DNA of 64,000 nt from Pseudomonas lijiangensis (GTDB lineage Bacteria; Pseudomonadota; Gammaproteobacteria; Pseudomonadales; Pseudomonadaceae): the NCBI RefSeq assembly GCF_018968705.1, contig NZ_CP076668.1, forward strand, positions 1,736,001-1,800,000, written 5' to 3'. Shown piece by piece: positions 20,170 to 28,960 of this stretch. The notes beneath the pieces are model-generated. The model worked only from the letters and a program-made list of their open reading frames with translations. It searched no databases and was not told the origin of the DNA. Numbering within the stretch: the first letter of the stretch is position 1; each line of letters starts with the position of its first letter. A program made the translations under genes and the position numbers.

Positions 20170-20991
20170 CTAGACCATTGCCAAGGGCCGCTTGCGTGTC
20201 GGAGTTGGCCAGGCACGGTCCAGATCGGCCAGATCTTGCGCTGTCAGGACGATTTTTTCGGCTTCTGCATTGAGGCGGATGTGCTCCGGATTGGTCGCCT
20301 TGGGAATGGCGATCATGTTCGGCTGGCGCAGCACCCAGGCCAGGCTGATCTGTGCCGGTGTGGCGCTGTGACGATTGGCGATTTCGTGCAGGGCAGGGTG
20401 ATAGAGCAGGTCGCCTGCCTGGCCGATCGGGCAGTACGCCATGATCGGCAAGTGCCGGTCATTGGCCCAGGGCAGCAGGTCGAACTCGATGCCTCGCTGT
20501 TCGGGGTTGTACAGCACCTGATTGGTGGCGCAGCGCGGGTTGTCCAGCTCCATCATGTCCGACACATCGAAATTGGAGACGCCCCAACTGCCGATCTTGC
20601 CAGCCTCGCGCAGGCGCTCGAAAGCCTCGACTGTTTCCCCCAGCGGGTACTCGCCCGGCCAGTGCAGCAGGTAAAGATCGATGTAGTCGGTATTCATCCG
20701 CCGCAGGCTGGCTTCGCAGGCCTTGGGAATGCCCTGACGGCTGGCGTTGAAGGGGTAGACCTTACTGACCACGAAGACTTTGTCGCGTTGCCCGGCAATG
20801 GCTTGCCTGACCACTTCTTCGGCGCCGCCATCGGCATACATCTCGGCGGTGTCGATCAGGGTCATGCCTTGCTCTATACCCATGCACAGCGCAGCGATTT
20901 CCGTCGAGCGCTGATGGCTGACCTCACCCATGTGCCAGGTGCCCTGGCCCAGCACCGGGACGCTTTGACCTGCCAGTTCCAGTGTGCGCAT
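20170..20991 (-). CDS. Aldo/keto reductase
   Basis: 273 residues from ATG 20991, which has AGGGGG just upstream; a longer reading from 21039 adds 16 residues without a ribosome site. The family tetrad is visible: Asp and Tyr in TLIDTAEMYADGGAEE, Lys in VFVVSKVYP and His in YLLHWPG. The C-terminal IPKATNPEHIRLNAEA is the NADPH phosphate-binding stretch. It reduces aldehydes or ketones with NADPH in the cytoplasm; substrate unknown. It lies downstream of the chemoreceptor gene on the same strand with a terminator hairpin between, so it is probably transcribed separately. Confidence 0.9.
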   Translation of the reverse strand: MRTLELAGQSVPVLGQGTWHMGEVSHQRSTEIAALCMGIEQGMTLIDTAEMYADGGAEEVVRQAIAGQRDKVFVVSKVYPFNASRQGIPKACEASLRRMNTDYIDLYLLHWPGEYPLGETVEAFERLREAGKIGSWGVSNFDVSDMMELDNPRCATNQVLYNPEQRGIEFDLLPWANDRHLPIMAYCPIGQAGDLLYHPALHEIANRHSATPAQISLAWVLRQPNMIAIPKATNPEHIRLNAEAEKIVLTAQDLADLDRAWPTPTRKRPLAMV

Positions 20992-21031
20992 ACGACCCCC
21001 TGCAATAAATGGACAGGCCTGAGGCAACAAA

Positions 21032-21055
21032 GGCTGCACGAGGTTCCGTGCAGCC
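21032..21055 (-). terminator. Rho-independent terminator after the chemoreceptor gene
   Basis: GGCTGCAC (21032-21039) and GTGCAGCC (21048-21055) form a perfect 8-bp stem with an 8-base loop, 16 bases beyond the chemoreceptor stop. On the minus strand the hairpin is followed by a CTTTGTT run. Confidence 0.7.
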
Positions 21056-21071
21056 TGTCGAACATCGCGAG

Positions 21072-22703
21072 TTAAACGCGGAATTGTTTCAGCAAACTGT
21101 TCAACTGCTCACTCAAGCCTCGCAGATGCTGGCTGGCAGCGGTGGACTGCTCGGCGGCCAAGGCTGTGCCCTGGGAGAGCTGCGCCGCCTGAGTAACGTT
21201 CTGGTTAATGTCATCGACCACATGGGATTGCTGCAGGGTGGCGCTGGCAATCGAGGCATTGAGGCTGTTGAGGTTGCGCAAGGCCTGGCTGATGGACGTC
21301 AGGCTCTGGCCTGCCTGATTGGCCTGTTCGATGGTCAGTTGCGAGGAGCGGCTGCTGTCGCCGATCACCTTGACCGCTGCGTCGGAGTGGCGCTGCAGGC
21401 GTTCGATCATGCCCTGAATCTCGGCTGTGGACTTCTGGGTCCGCTGGGCCAGCAGGCGTACTTCGTCAGCCACTACGGCAAACCCGCGGCCCTGTTCGCC
21501 AGCCCGTGCCGCTTCAATGGCCGCGTTGAGAGCCAGCAGGTTGGTCTGCTCGGCAATCGAACTGATGACCTCCAGAACGCCACCAATCTGCGTGCTTTCG
21601 CTGGCCAGGGTCTGCATCACTTCCACGGCCTGGCCGATGGTGCCGGACAGGTGATCGATCTGGCGCAGGCTGTTATCGATGTTGACCTGGCCCTGCTGCG
21701 CCTGAGACTCGGCATCGCGCATTTCGCTGGCAGCGTGCTCGGCGTTCTTGGCCACGTCCTGCACGCCATAAGTCACCTCGTTGACGGCAGTGGCCACCAG
21801 ATCCATTTGCTGGGATTGCTGCTGGCTGCGCACCTGAGCCTGCTCGGCGCTGTTGCCCAGATCGGTGGAGGCCTGACCCAGGTCTACTGCCGAGGACTGC
21901 AATTGCATGACTACAGTGCGCAGTTTGGCGGTAAAGGCATTGAAGTGCTTGCCCAACTGGGTGATTTCATCGTCACCCTGGGTTTCCAGCGTGCGGGTCA
22001 GGTCGCTTTCCCCGCTGGCGATATTGGCCATGGCACTGACCGTCAGGCGCAAGGGCATGACAATACTGCGCAGAATCACCGTCACCAGCAGGCCCAGGAC
22101 CAGCACAATGCCGATACTGAACATGATGGCCTGCCACATCTGTTGCTTGAACTCGGCAGCCACATCATCGACATACACGCCAGAGCCGATGATCCAGCCC
22201 CAGGGCTGGAACAGCTGTATATAAGACGTCTTCTTCACCGGCTCGCTGGCGCCCGGTTTTGGCCAGCGGTAGTGGATCAGCCCGGCACCCTTGCTCTTGG
22301 CCACGGCGACCATTTCATTGAACAGCGCAAAACCGTCCGGGTCCTTCACTCCTGACAGATCCTGGCCATCGAGTTTTGGATTGGCGGGGTGCATGACCAT
22401 TACCGGGCGCAGATCATTGATCCAGAAGTAGTCGTTCTGGCCGTAACGCAGGGCTTTGATGGTATTGAGAGCCTGCTGTTGAGCGGCTTCGCGGGTGAGG
22501 GTGCCAGCGGCTTCCAGCCCCTGGTAGTAATTCAGAATACCGCTGGCTGTCTGGACCACATGGGTGGTTTTCTCGGCCTTGGCCAGGTAAAGGTCATCAT
22601 GAATCTGCTTGAGCATGACGGCCGCAAGCACAAAGAGCATGAGCACAGAAACAATGAGAATCAGCCAGAGACGGCGGCTGATGGATAAGCTGCGCATATT
22701 CAT
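21072..22703 (-). CDS. Methyl-accepting chemotaxis protein with single Cache sensor domain
   Basis: About 543 residues. TM1 ([20 protein letters not shown]) is followed by a periplasmic single-Cache-type domain (about 35-185) with [15 protein letters not shown] and [14 protein letters not shown]2 follows, then HAMP (to about 265), and the methyl-accepting signalling domain whose hairpin tip reads [20 protein letters not shown]. It senses a small periplasmic ligand (often carboxylates in this sensor class, by family knowledge) and controls CheA. The start: ATG 22703 has TAGGGTGA well placed; GTG 22712 and ATG 22697 are alternatives. The upstream 500 bases hold an sRNA candidate. Confidence 0.92.
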   Translation of the reverse strand: MNMRSLSISRRLWLILIVSVLMLFVLAAVMLKQIHDDLYLAKAEKTTHVVQTASGILNYYQGLEAAGTLTREAAQQQALNTIKALRYGQNDYFWINDLRPVMVMHPANPKLDGQDLSGVKDPDGFALFNEMVAVAKSKGAGLIHYRWPKPGASEPVKKTSYIQLFQPWGWIIGSGVYVDDVAAEFKQQMWQAIMFSIGIVLVLGLLVTVILRSIVMPLRLTVSAMANIASGESDLTRTLETQGDDEITQLGKHFNAFTAKLRTVVMQLQSSAVDLGQASTDLGNSAEQAQVRSQQQSQQMDLVATAVNEVTYGVQDVAKNAEHAASEMRDAESQAQQGQVNIDNSLRQIDHLSGTIGQAVEVMQTLASESTQIGGVLEVISSIAEQTNLLALNAAIEAARAGEQGRGFAVVADEVRLLAQRTQKSTAEIQGMIERLQRHSDAAVKVIGDSSRSSQLTIEQANQAGQSLTSISQALRNLNSLNASIASATLQQSHVVDDINQNVTQAAQLSQGTALAAEQSTAASQHLRGLSEQLNSLLKQFRV

Positions 22704-22848
22704 GATGTTCACCCTAATTCGTTGTTTTTTCTTTTTTTATGAGTCATCAGGCAGATCCGTGCGCTGACTCTCAACTTTATCTTCATGATGTCGGCTTAAC
22801 ATGACTAAATCTGAGGCAACAGTCACGCTTTTTTAGACGTCGGCTGCA

Positions 22849-22866
22849 TATAGCCAAAGGCTTACA
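22849..22866 (+). promoter_or_regulatory. Candidate GacA upstream activating sequence
   Basis: GCTTACA at 22860-22866 matches one half of the known TGTAAGC-N4-GCTTACA element found before Gac-controlled sRNA genes. The other half (TATAGCC, 22849-22855) matches at only four of seven positions. The centre lies roughly 50-60 bases before the inferred sRNA start, the spacing expected for GacA activation. Half-site quality makes this tentative. Confidence 0.45.
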
Positions 22867-22904
22867 CGAACAGGCGCAATTGGCTCTATGCCAGCCATCA
22901 TGGC

Positions 22905-23040
22905 AAAGGTAGGATCCAATTCAACAACTGCAGCGAAGGATCGATGCAGCGATAAGGGAAGATCGGCCATTGCCAGGAGGCTACTGACAGGATGTCGGGA
23001 TGGTATTGTGTGCAAAACGACCCGCTTCGGCGGGTTTCTT
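22905..23040 (+). ncRNA. Rsm-type (RsmX/RsmY-like) regulatory sRNA candidate
   Basis: A roughly 125-135 base region in which six GGA or GGGA motifs occur, most in loops of short perfect stems. These are GG-TAGGAT-CC (22908-22917), CTGCA/TGCAG around GCGAAGGATCGA (22928-22949), CGAT-AAGGGAAG-ATCG (22950-22965), GCC-AGGA-GGC (22972-22981) and GAC-AGGAT-GTC (22986-22996), with a further GGGA at 22997. It ends in a strong terminator. GGA-in-loop repetition is how RsmX/Y/Z RNAs titrate the translational repressor CsrA/RsmA (established). A candidate GacA site lies upstream. Which family member it is, and the exact 5' end, cannot be read from sequence alone. Confidence 0.7.
23020..23040 (+). terminator. 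Rho-independent terminator with UUCG tetraloop
   Basis: ACCCGC-TTCG-GCGGGT is a perfect 6-bp stem closed by a C(UUCG)G tetraloop, followed by TTTCTT. It ends no protein gene and therefore marks the 3' end of the sRNA candidate. Confidence 0.85.
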
Positions 23041-23076
23041 GCTTTCTGGAGAAAGGTGATGGTGGTTTTGGTTGTG

Positions 23077-23164
23077 GTGGGAGCGAATTTATTCGCGAGA
23101 GGCCCATACATCCGAAGAAAATGTATCGTCTTCAATGACGTCTCGCGGATAAATCCGCTCCCAC
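23077..23164. repeat. Palindromic repeat, family C long form, copy 1
   Basis: Arms at 23077-23099 (GTGGGAGCGAATTTATTCGC...) and 23141-23164 flank a core (CCGAAGAAAATGTATCGTC) whose reverse complement recurs, with changes, in the copy at 48915-49002. Confidence 0.87.
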
Positions 23165-23198
23165 AGAGATGTGTGGCCTGAGCGAAAAACCGCACACA

Positions 23199-23804
23199 TC
23201 AATCCGGCTCACACCCTTTGAGCACCAGCCTCAGAATGGTCTGGGTCGCCGCTTCATAGTCCGTATCCTCAAGCTTGTCCTTGCCGGTGACCGTCGAGAT
23301 CTGCCAGTCGAAGTCGGCATAGGTCTGCGTCGCGGCCCAAATCGTGAACATCAGGTGGTGAGGGTCCAGGGGCGCAATCTGTCCGCTGTCGATCCAGGCC
23401 TGGATGCACTCGATATTGTGCCGGGCCTGGCCATTCAGCTGTTCGATCTGTTCGGGTGTCAGGTGAGGTGCGCCGTGCATGATTTCGCTGGCAAACACCT
23501 TGGAGGCGAAGGGCAGTTCACGGGAGATTCGCATTTTGGAGCAGATGTAGCTGCTCAGTACTTCAGTCGGAACGCCTTGGGGATTGAAGGGCGTGGAGGC
23601 CTGCAGGATCGGTCCGATGATGCTTTCCAGCACCTCGCGATAGAGGTTTTCCTTGGACCTGAAGTAGTAATAGACATTGGGCTTGGGCAACCCGGCCCTG
23701 GCTGCGATATCGCCGGTCTTGGTGGCGGCGAAGCCCTTTTCGGCGAACTCCTCGCTGGCCGCGCGCAGGATCAGTTCTTTGTTGCGCTCGCGAATGCTGC
23801 TCAT
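23199..23804 (-). CDS. TetR-family transcriptional regulator (RutR/YcdC-like C-terminal domain)
   Basis: 201 residues from ATG 23804, which follows AGGAG with 8-base spacing; the longer frame to 23879 lacks support. The N-terminal helix-turn-helix is KTGDIAARAGLPKPNVYYYF, near-identical to the RutR-type DNA-binding domain. The C-terminal half, with ASEIMHGAPHLTPEQIEQLN and MFTIWAATQTYADF, fits the TetR C-terminal family found in RutR (pyrimidine regulator). Ligand and targets are unknown. It lies upstream of the sRNA candidate's strand-opposite region and downstream of acdS, separated from the latter by a palindromic repeat. Confidence 0.87.
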   Translation of the reverse strand: MSSIRERNKELILRAASEEFAEKGFAATKTGDIAARAGLPKPNVYYYFRSKENLYREVLESIIGPILQASTPFNPQGVPTEVLSSYICSKMRISRELPFASKVFASEIMHGAPHLTPEQIEQLNGQARHNIECIQAWIDSGQIAPLDPHHLMFTIWAATQTYADFDWQISTVTGKDKLEDTDYEAATQTILRLVLKGCEPD

Positions 23805-23897
23805 GACCGGACTCCTGCACGGCGGGCGCGCATGGTAGCACCGGCCTCGCGCAAGGCTCAATGCTGAGGCCTTGCGCAATAAGAGGCTGGTTTACCC

Positions 23898-23987
23898 GTG
23901 GGAGGGGCCTTGGCCGCGACAGCTGTGTGAAGTGCGCTGAAGATGTATTGCCTTCACATTGGTCGTCGCGGCCAAGGCCCCTCCCAC
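23898..23987. repeat. Palindromic intergenic repeat, family A, copy 2
   Basis: 23-base perfect inverted arms at 23898-23920 and 23965-23987, identical to those at 2130-2230, around a different-length core. It separates acdS from the TetR gene. Confidence 0.9.
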
Positions 23988-24006
23988 AACTCGCCATTAA
24001 GTCCGA

Positions 24007-25023
24007 TCAACCATCCTTGAACAGGAAGCTGTAGGCATTGAGTGCAGGTACGCCGCCCAGGTGGGCGTAAAGCACTTTCGAGCCCTCGGGGAATTCGCCG
24101 TTACGGACCATGTCGATCATGCCGTGCATGGATTTGCCTTCGTAGACCGGGTCGGTCAGCACGCCTTCCAGACGGGCGCAGGTACGGATCGCATCAAGGG
24201 TGCCTTCGTTGGGCAGGCCGTATTCCGGGTAGGCGTAACGGGTATCGAGCACCACGTCATCGGCGGTGATTTCACGCCCCAGCTCTACCAGCTTGGCGGT
24301 GTTCTGCGCGATACGCAGCACTTGCTCGCGAGTCTGCTCCGGTTTTGCCGAGGCATCGATGCCGATCACCCGTTGCGAACGACCATCGGCGGCGAAACCG
24401 ACCACCATTCCCGCATGGGTACTGCCGGTCACCGAGCAAACGACGATGTAGTCGAACTTGAAGCCCAGTTCCTCTTCCTGCTGACGTACTTCATCGGCAA
24501 AGCGCACAAAGCCCAGACCGCCATAAGGGTGTTCCGAGCAGCCTGCCGGAATCGGGAACGGCTTGCCGCCACTCTCGAGCACATCGGCCATGGCTTTTTC
24601 CCAGCTCGGACGGATACCGATATCGAAGCCTGCCGAATCCAGGCGCACGTCAGCCCCCATGATTCGCGACATCTCGATATTGCCCACACGGTCGTACACC
24701 GCATCGGAGTAGTTCACCCAGTTTTCCTGAACCAGCACGCACTTCATGCCCAGGTGAGCGGCAACGGCTGCCACCTGACGGGTCTGGTTGGACTGGATAC
24801 CGCCGATGGACACCAGCGTGTCATAACCGCCTTCGATGGCTTCCGGGATGAGGTATTCAAGCTTGCGTGTCTTGTTCCCGCCAAATGCCAGGCCGCTGTT
24901 GCAGTCTTCGCGCTTGGCATACAGCTCGACCTTGCCACCCAGGTGCGCGCTGAGGCGTTTGAGCGGGGTAATGGGCGAAGGGCCGAATGTCAGGGGATAG
25001 CGCTTGAATTTGGTCAGGTTCAT
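24007..25023 (-). CDS. acdS: 1-aminocyclopropane-1-carboxylate deaminase
   Basis: A 338-residue PLP enzyme, the same length as the characterised Pseudomonas ACC deaminase. The PLP lysine falls at Lys51 (GGNKTR), Ser78-Asn79 in GGIQSNQTR contact the substrate, and the residues that separate true ACC deaminase from D-cysteine desulfhydrase relatives are present: Tyr294, Glu295 (VYEGKSM) and Leu322 (AHLGG). It splits ACC into ammonia and 2-oxobutyrate, lowering ethylene in host plants. The Lrp-type regulator next door is divergent, the classic acdR-acdS arrangement. Residue numbers were counted from this start, ATG 25023. Confidence 0.95.
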   Translation of the reverse strand: MNLTKFKRYPLTFGPSPITPLKRLSAHLGGKVELYAKREDCNSGLAFGGNKTRKLEYLIPEAIEGGYDTLVSIGGIQSNQTRQVAAVAAHLGMKCVLVQENWVNYSDAVYDRVGNIEMSRIMGADVRLDSAGFDIGIRPSWEKAMADVLESGGKPFPIPAGCSEHPYGGLGFVRFADEVRQQEEELGFKFDYIVVCSVTGSTHAGMVVGFAADGRSQRVIGIDASAKPEQTREQVLRIAQNTAKLVELGREITADDVVLDTRYAYPEYGLPNEGTLDAIRTCARLEGVLTDPVYEGKSMHGMIDMVRNGEFPEGSKVLYAHLGGVPALNAYSFLFKDG

Positions 25024-25176
25024 ATCGAGTCTCCAATGAGAGGAATCATTAACGTGCTGCGATGGGACCTATCATAGAAAATCGATAAACAATCGTGGTT
25101 GCAAAGAATTGTCTATTTAAGAAATGAAAGTTAGTCTCGGATAACTGAAAACTAATTTAATTTCTCAAGAATACAT
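25024..25176. promoter_or_regulatory. Divergent acdS/acdR promoter region
   Basis: 153 AT-rich bases between two divergent starts, with several ATCGATAAACAATCG- and TTGTCTATTTAAG-like stretches suited to Lrp-type binding and promoters for both genes. No single operator can be fixed by eye. Confidence 0.55.
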
Positions 25177-25683
25177 ATGAAAGCAATAAATGAACGCAGC
25201 AAAAAGCCGGACACCGCTCTCGCGCCGCTGCTGGACAGGATCGACAGGGCCATCCTCAAGATCCTTCAGCGCGATGCGTCCATCTCCAATGTGGCGCTGG
25301 CCGAAAAGGTCAGACTGAGCGCGCCGGCCTGCCTGAGGCGTGTTGAGCGGCTCAAGGAAGCGGGCGTCATAAAAGGCGTGGTTGCATTGCTCAACAGCGA
25401 AGCGCTGGAAGCGGGAATGGTGGTATTGATCGGCGTGGTGCTGGATCGCTCGACCCCTGAGTCCTTTGCCCAGTTCGAGGCGGCAGCGCAGAAGGTGTCC
25501 GGCTGCATGGAGTTTCATGTGGTGACGGGGGAGTTCGACTACTTCATGTTGTTGCGCACCAAGGACAGCCAGAGCTTCAACCGGCTGCACGCCGAGCAGT
25601 TGCTGTATCTGCCGGGCGTCAGGCAGATCCGCTCTTTCATGGGCTTGCGTCAGGTGCTGTCCACCACTCAGATCCCTATGTAG
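25177..25683 (+). CDS. acdR: Lrp/AsnC-family regulator, likely AcdR
   Basis: 168 residues. The N-terminal helix-turn-helix is LDRIDRAILKILQRDASISNVALAEKV and LSAPACLRRVERLKEAGVIKG; the C-terminal half is the RAM ligand-sensing and oligomerisation domain with HVVTGEFDYFMLLRTKD. It is divergent from acdS and 153 bases away. In Pseudomonas the Lrp-like AcdR in this position activates acdS in response to ACC (established for characterised strains); function here is inferred from that conserved arrangement. Confidence 0.9.
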   Translation: MKAINERSKKPDTALAPLLDRIDRAILKILQRDASISNVALAEKVRLSAPACLRRVERLKEAGVIKGVVALLNSEALEAGMVVLIGVVLDRSTPESFAQFEAAAQKVSGCMEFHVVTGEFDYFMLLRTKDSQSFNRLHAEQLLYLPGVRQIRSFMGLRQVLSTTQIPM

Positions 25684-25689
25684 ACAGGC

Positions 25690-26169
25690 TCAGTAGGGCG
25701 ACAGGAAATGGTCCTGCAGGTAGTTCTTCACCAGATGCCGGGTCGCCGCCAGGATCTCTTCTACCTGTGAGTCCATCGAGGCCTTGGACGGGGCCTGTTC
25801 CTCCAGCTTCTCCAGTTCAAAGAAGTGCAGCTTGTGCCCGCACACCGAACCCAGCCAGGACAGATGCGCCCGATGGCTGGCTTCCACATCCAGCAGATGG
25901 CAGCTCTTGGGAATCGAACTCAACAAGCCATTGGCTTCGCAGCTCGAAGGCTTTTGCGCACTGAAGGCGCGGTTTTCAGCGTCGAGCCATTCCTCTTCCA
26001 GTTGGGTCGACTGCCTGATGACCAGATAAGCCACCTGTTCCCAGTCACTGATTTCGGTATTGAGCGTATCGATGATGTACTGAGGCAGGTCTGCATTGGA
26101 AACGATGATGACGCCCGTCTCTTGAGACGTCGGTTTCAACCACTGTGCTCGTTGCGAATCGATATGCAT
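25690..26169 (-). CDS. Protein of unknown function (159 aa)
   Basis: An ATG start with AAGGGGCTGTC just before it and even protein-like composition support a real gene. The sequence is acidic and has no signal peptide or membrane segment. HLSWLGSVCGHKLHFFELEKLEEQAP and the C-terminal VEEILAATRHLVKNYLQDHF are probably helical. I recognise no family. It is convergent with the Lrp-type regulator gene, ending six bases after that gene's stop, and its start faces the DUF808 gene. Confidence 0.6.
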   Translation of the reverse strand: MHIDSQRAQWLKPTSQETGVIIVSNADLPQYIIDTLNTEISDWEQVAYLVIRQSTQLEEEWLDAENRAFSAQKPSSCEANGLLSSIPKSCHLLDVEASHRAHLSWLGSVCGHKLHFFELEKLEEQAPSKASMDSQVEEILAATRHLVKNYLQDHFLSPY

Positions 26170-26396
26170 GACAGCCCCTTGTTGTAGGTACAGCGATCAA
26201 AAGCCCGGTTTGGCGATGCAACACTTGCGCCATACGTTCAGGTCAGGTCATTGATTGCTGGAGCCACTGCATAAAACGTTAGCGAATTGTGTCGGTCAGA
26301 CACTGATATCGACGTACACACGCCATGTCTTGCGGTTATCGCTGTGATTCAATAGGCACCGTTTTTGTTTTCCCATTCTGTTCAAGGATATTGATT

Positions 26397-27305
26397 GTGG
26401 CTGCTGGAAGCTTGCTGACCCTGCTCGATGACATCGCAACCCTGCTCGACGATGTGGCACTGGCCACCAAAAAGACGGCAGGTGTGCTGGGTGATGACCT
26501 GGCCCTCAATGCGCAACAGGTCACGGGTGTCTCTGCCGATCGTGAGTTGCCGGTGGTGTGGGCCGTGGCCAAGGGGTCTTTGCTCAACAAGGCGATTCTG
26601 GTGCCTGCGGCCTTGCTGATCAGTGCCTTTGCGCCTTGGGCGATTCTGCCTCTGTTGATGATCGGTGGTGCTTACCTGTGTTTCGAGGGGGCCGAGAAGA
26701 TTGCCCACAAATGGCTGCACTCTGACGCCGGGCAGGAACACGAAGAGCGCAAACAGGCCGTGGGCAATGCTTCCACGGACATGGTTGCCTTCGAGAAGGA
26801 ACGGATCAAAGGCGCCATCCGCACGGATTTCATTCTCTCGGCGGAAATCATCGTCCTGGCTCTGGGCGTGGTTTCAAGCCGACCGTTTCTGGATCAGGTG
26901 GGCGTACTGGTGATCGTTGCCGTGCTGATTACCGTCGGCGTCTATGGGCTGGTGGCGGGTATCGTCAAGCTCGATGACCTGGGCCTGCATCTGAAAAAGA
27001 GCGCCAGTTCCGCCTCGCAAAGCATCGGCAACGGGCTGCTCTGGCTGGCTCCGGTCCTGATGAAGGCGCTGTCGATCCTCGGCACCGCCGCCATGTTCAT
27101 GGTCGGCGGTGGCATTCTGGTGCATGGCCTGCCGTTCGCTCATCACTGGGTCGAAGGCATCACCGAAAGTGCAGCCGGTGCTGTCGGCGGTTTCTCCATC
27201 GTGGTACCGACTCTGCTGGATGCCGTTGCAGGAATCATTGCCGGTGCAGCATTGGTGGTCGTGGTAACTCTGGTGGACAAAGTGTGGAAGTCGGCTCGGG
27301 GTTGA
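26397..27305 (+). CDS. DUF808-family inner membrane protein (YedI-like)
   Basis: 302 residues from GTG 26397, chosen because AAGGAT at 26384 is properly spaced and VAAGSLLTLLDDIATLLDDVA is the usual family N-terminus; the TTG at 26391 is too close. Several hydrophobic segments follow, e.g. AILVPAALLISAFAPWAILPLL and FILSAEIIVLALGVV. Function in this family is not established. The last 71 bases overlap the 3' end of the convergent PAP2 phosphatase gene. Confidence 0.88.
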   Translation: MAAGSLLTLLDDIATLLDDVALATKKTAGVLGDDLALNAQQVTGVSADRELPVVWAVAKGSLLNKAILVPAALLISAFAPWAILPLLMIGGAYLCFEGAEKIAHKWLHSDAGQEHEERKQAVGNASTDMVAFEKERIKGAIRTDFILSAEIIVLALGVVSSRPFLDQVGVLVIVAVLITVGVYGLVAGIVKLDDLGLHLKKSASSASQSIGNGLLWLAPVLMKALSILGTAAMFMVGGGILVHGLPFAHHWVEGITESAAGAVGGFSIVVPTLLDAVAGIIAGAALVVVVTLVDKVWKSARG

Positions 27306-28101
27306 GCTGATTCTTTCCCGGCTCAAGTGATGCCTGAAGTGCTGGTCGCCCATAGAAAAACAGGGCGGTCAGCAGCATCGTGAGCCACACCAGAATGCCG
27401 GACCACAAGGTGTGGGACATGAAGTGCCAGCCTTGCAGGACTCGCGTCGTGCCGTACACCATGCCCAGCAGCAGAACCCAGCCCAGCAACTTGCGGGCAT
27501 GTCGCCAGCGGTAGCGGCGGGCGACGAAGTACAGCGCCAACAGGGTAAACCCGCTTGAGGCGTGGCCACCGGGCCAGCAGCGCCCTTTGCCTGCTTCATG
27601 CAGCAGGTTGAAGTTCTCGAACCATTCCTTCTTTTCCTGAATGCCGCCATACAGGGTTGTTTCAACCGGGCAGTAAACACTGGTGTGGCTCTTGAAGTAG
27701 TGAACCATGGCCGTGGTGATCGCGAAGGCAACCATGACGAAGATGAAGTCACGGCGGTGACGTGCAAGAAACCTGAGCCCTGCGGCGAGGTGAAACCTCT
27801 CCAGAGCTGCAATCAGGCGCTGATGTCTATCGGGTTTGAACAGCGGCCAGACAAATGAAAGCACGGCACCGATGATTGCCAGCTCGCCTGTCCAGTCCGG
27901 GATGATCCGGGGCCAGCGATGGGTCAGGTTTTCAAAAAAACGGTCATGCTGGAACGGAAATGCCTGGGTAACCGGGTCGTACAACAGGTTGCTGAGGGTG
28001 ACATCCAGTTCGGTCAGGTCGAAGACGACAAAGACCAGAACCGCCAGCAACAGAGGCAGGCCGACATTCATCAAGTAGAAGCGCTTTCTGGAAGTATTCA
28101 C
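27235..28101 (-). CDS. PAP2-superfamily membrane phosphatase
   Basis: 288 residues with about five to six membrane helices. The PAP2 motifs are present: KGRCWPGGHASSGF contains the P(S/G)GH histidine motif, and GWHFMSHTLWSGILVWL carries the following conserved-histidine segment; HTSVYCPVETTLYGG precedes them in the loop that binds phosphate. Such LpxE-like enzymes remove phosphates from lipid A or other lipids at the periplasmic face. Start is GTG 28101, with AGGAA nine bases upstream. It lies 20 bases below the histidine phosphatase gene, suggesting an operon acting on cell-envelope phosphates (inference). Confidence 0.85.
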   Translation of the reverse strand: MNTSRKRFYLMNVGLPLLLAVLVFVVFDLTELDVTLSNLLYDPVTQAFPFQHDRFFENLTHRWPRIIPDWTGELAIIGAVLSFVWPLFKPDRHQRLIAALERFHLAAGLRFLARHRRDFIFVMVAFAITTAMVHYFKSHTSVYCPVETTLYGGIQEKKEWFENFNLLHEAGKGRCWPGGHASSGFTLLALYFVARRYRWRHARKLLGWVLLLGMVYGTTRVLQGWHFMSHTLWSGILVWLTMLLTALFFYGRPALQASLEPGKNQLNPEPTSTLCPPELPRPPMLHRQ

Positions 28102-28121
28102 GTGCCGGATTTCCTGGTGGC

Positions 28122-28811
28122 TTATGGATGTTGCGGTATGACGGACTTCCAGTCCTGAGCATCGAGAAAGCCCAGAACCCTGGCGCTTCTGTCCTTGGGA
28201 TCAATGGTCACGAACAACGCGCTGCCATAATCGGGCACGGTGCGTGCCGAGACTTTCAGCGACTTCTCCAACTGGTTGAAGCACTCGCTGTGAGTGACCA
28301 GCACCATGTTTCGCTGATCGACTTTGTGTCGCTGCATGTCCTCCAGCATGGTGTGGCGACAGTTGCCCAGCCAGTCCTGAGGAATGCTTGCACCTTTGAA
28401 TGCAAAACTTGCGGTCTGGGCCGTGCGCAGCAGTGGGCTGTTGAAAATGTCCGTATGGGCCAGATCGAGTGTTCTGAACGAATTGCCCAGTTCCTGAGCG
28501 ACCTGCTGGCCTTTGCGCGTAATGCCGTCACGCGCTCCAAGGCAGGGATTGGTCGAGTGATCGCAACGCTCGGCATGGCGCACCAGAATCACTAGATCAC
28601 CTTTGGCCCAGTGAGCCATGACACCGGCTTTGCGCAGGTTGTGGCCCTGTGCAAGGTCGACCGGGCCTGAGGGTTTCAACAGCCAGGTACTCAGCCAGAC
28701 AGCCATCAGCATCAAGGGCAATAGCCAGAGCGCTTTGGGGTAGTGGGCAAGGTGTCTGTAGCCAGCGTGACCGGCAATGGCCAGCGGGTTGTATCGGGGT
28801 GGGCTATTCAA
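28122..28811 (-). CDS. Histidine phosphatase (Ais/PmrG-like), membrane-anchored
   Basis: 229 residues. A transmembrane helix (ALWLLPLMLMAVWLSTWLL) is followed by a periplasmic phosphoglycerate-mutase-fold domain: the catalytic RHAERCD (RHG-type, His and Arg pair), then DGITRKGQQVAQELG and LVTHSECFNQ, which supplies the second histidine. STNPCLG after the RHAE is typical of Ais-like enzymes that act on LPS core heptose phosphate. The start appears to be TTG 28811, since an in-frame TGA lies just above and no ATG precedes the membrane helix. Operon with the PAP2 gene. Confidence 0.8.
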   Translation of the reverse strand: MNSPPRYNPLAIAGHAGYRHLAHYPKALWLLPLMLMAVWLSTWLLKPSGPVDLAQGHNLRKAGVMAHWAKGDLVILVRHAERCDHSTNPCLGARDGITRKGQQVAQELGNSFRTLDLAHTDIFNSPLLRTAQTASFAFKGASIPQDWLGNCRHTMLEDMQRHKVDQRNMVLVTHSECFNQLEKSLKVSARTVPDYGSALFVTIDPKDRSARVLGFLDAQDWKSVIPQHP

Positions 28812-28915
28812 GGCGGGTCGCCGTCACAAGGGGAGGACAGGACCGCAGATTAGGGGGCGACAGGTCAATGGCCGGTCAACGATATGTGAAAAAACAATTC
28901 AGGTTGTTCAGCGCT

Positions 28916-28945
28916 GGCGAGGCGGCACCGCAGTGCAGCCTCGCC
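28916..28945 (-). terminator. Terminator hairpin after the Tsx-like gene
   Basis: GGCGAGGC (28916-28923) pairs with GCCTCGCC (28938-28945), with a nested GCAC/GTGC stem, giving about 12 bp. On the minus strand it lies just beyond the Tsx-like stop. Confidence 0.65.
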
Positions 28946-28960
28946 GGTGTCTGAAGGTGA

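Larger units (their letters stand above)
22704..23198. other. Gene-free region holding an sRNA candidate and a palindromic repeat
   Basis: No convincing protein gene in about 495 bases. It contains the chemoreceptor promoter, an imperfect GacA-type upstream site, the multi-GGA RNA candidate with terminator (about 22905-23040) and a family C repeat (23077-23164). Confidence 0.7.

Noticed and set aside
22833..23195. Minus-strand ORF across the gap near the chemoreceptor
   Set aside because: It runs through a palindromic repeat and the sRNA terminator, has no ribosome site and no protein-like composition.
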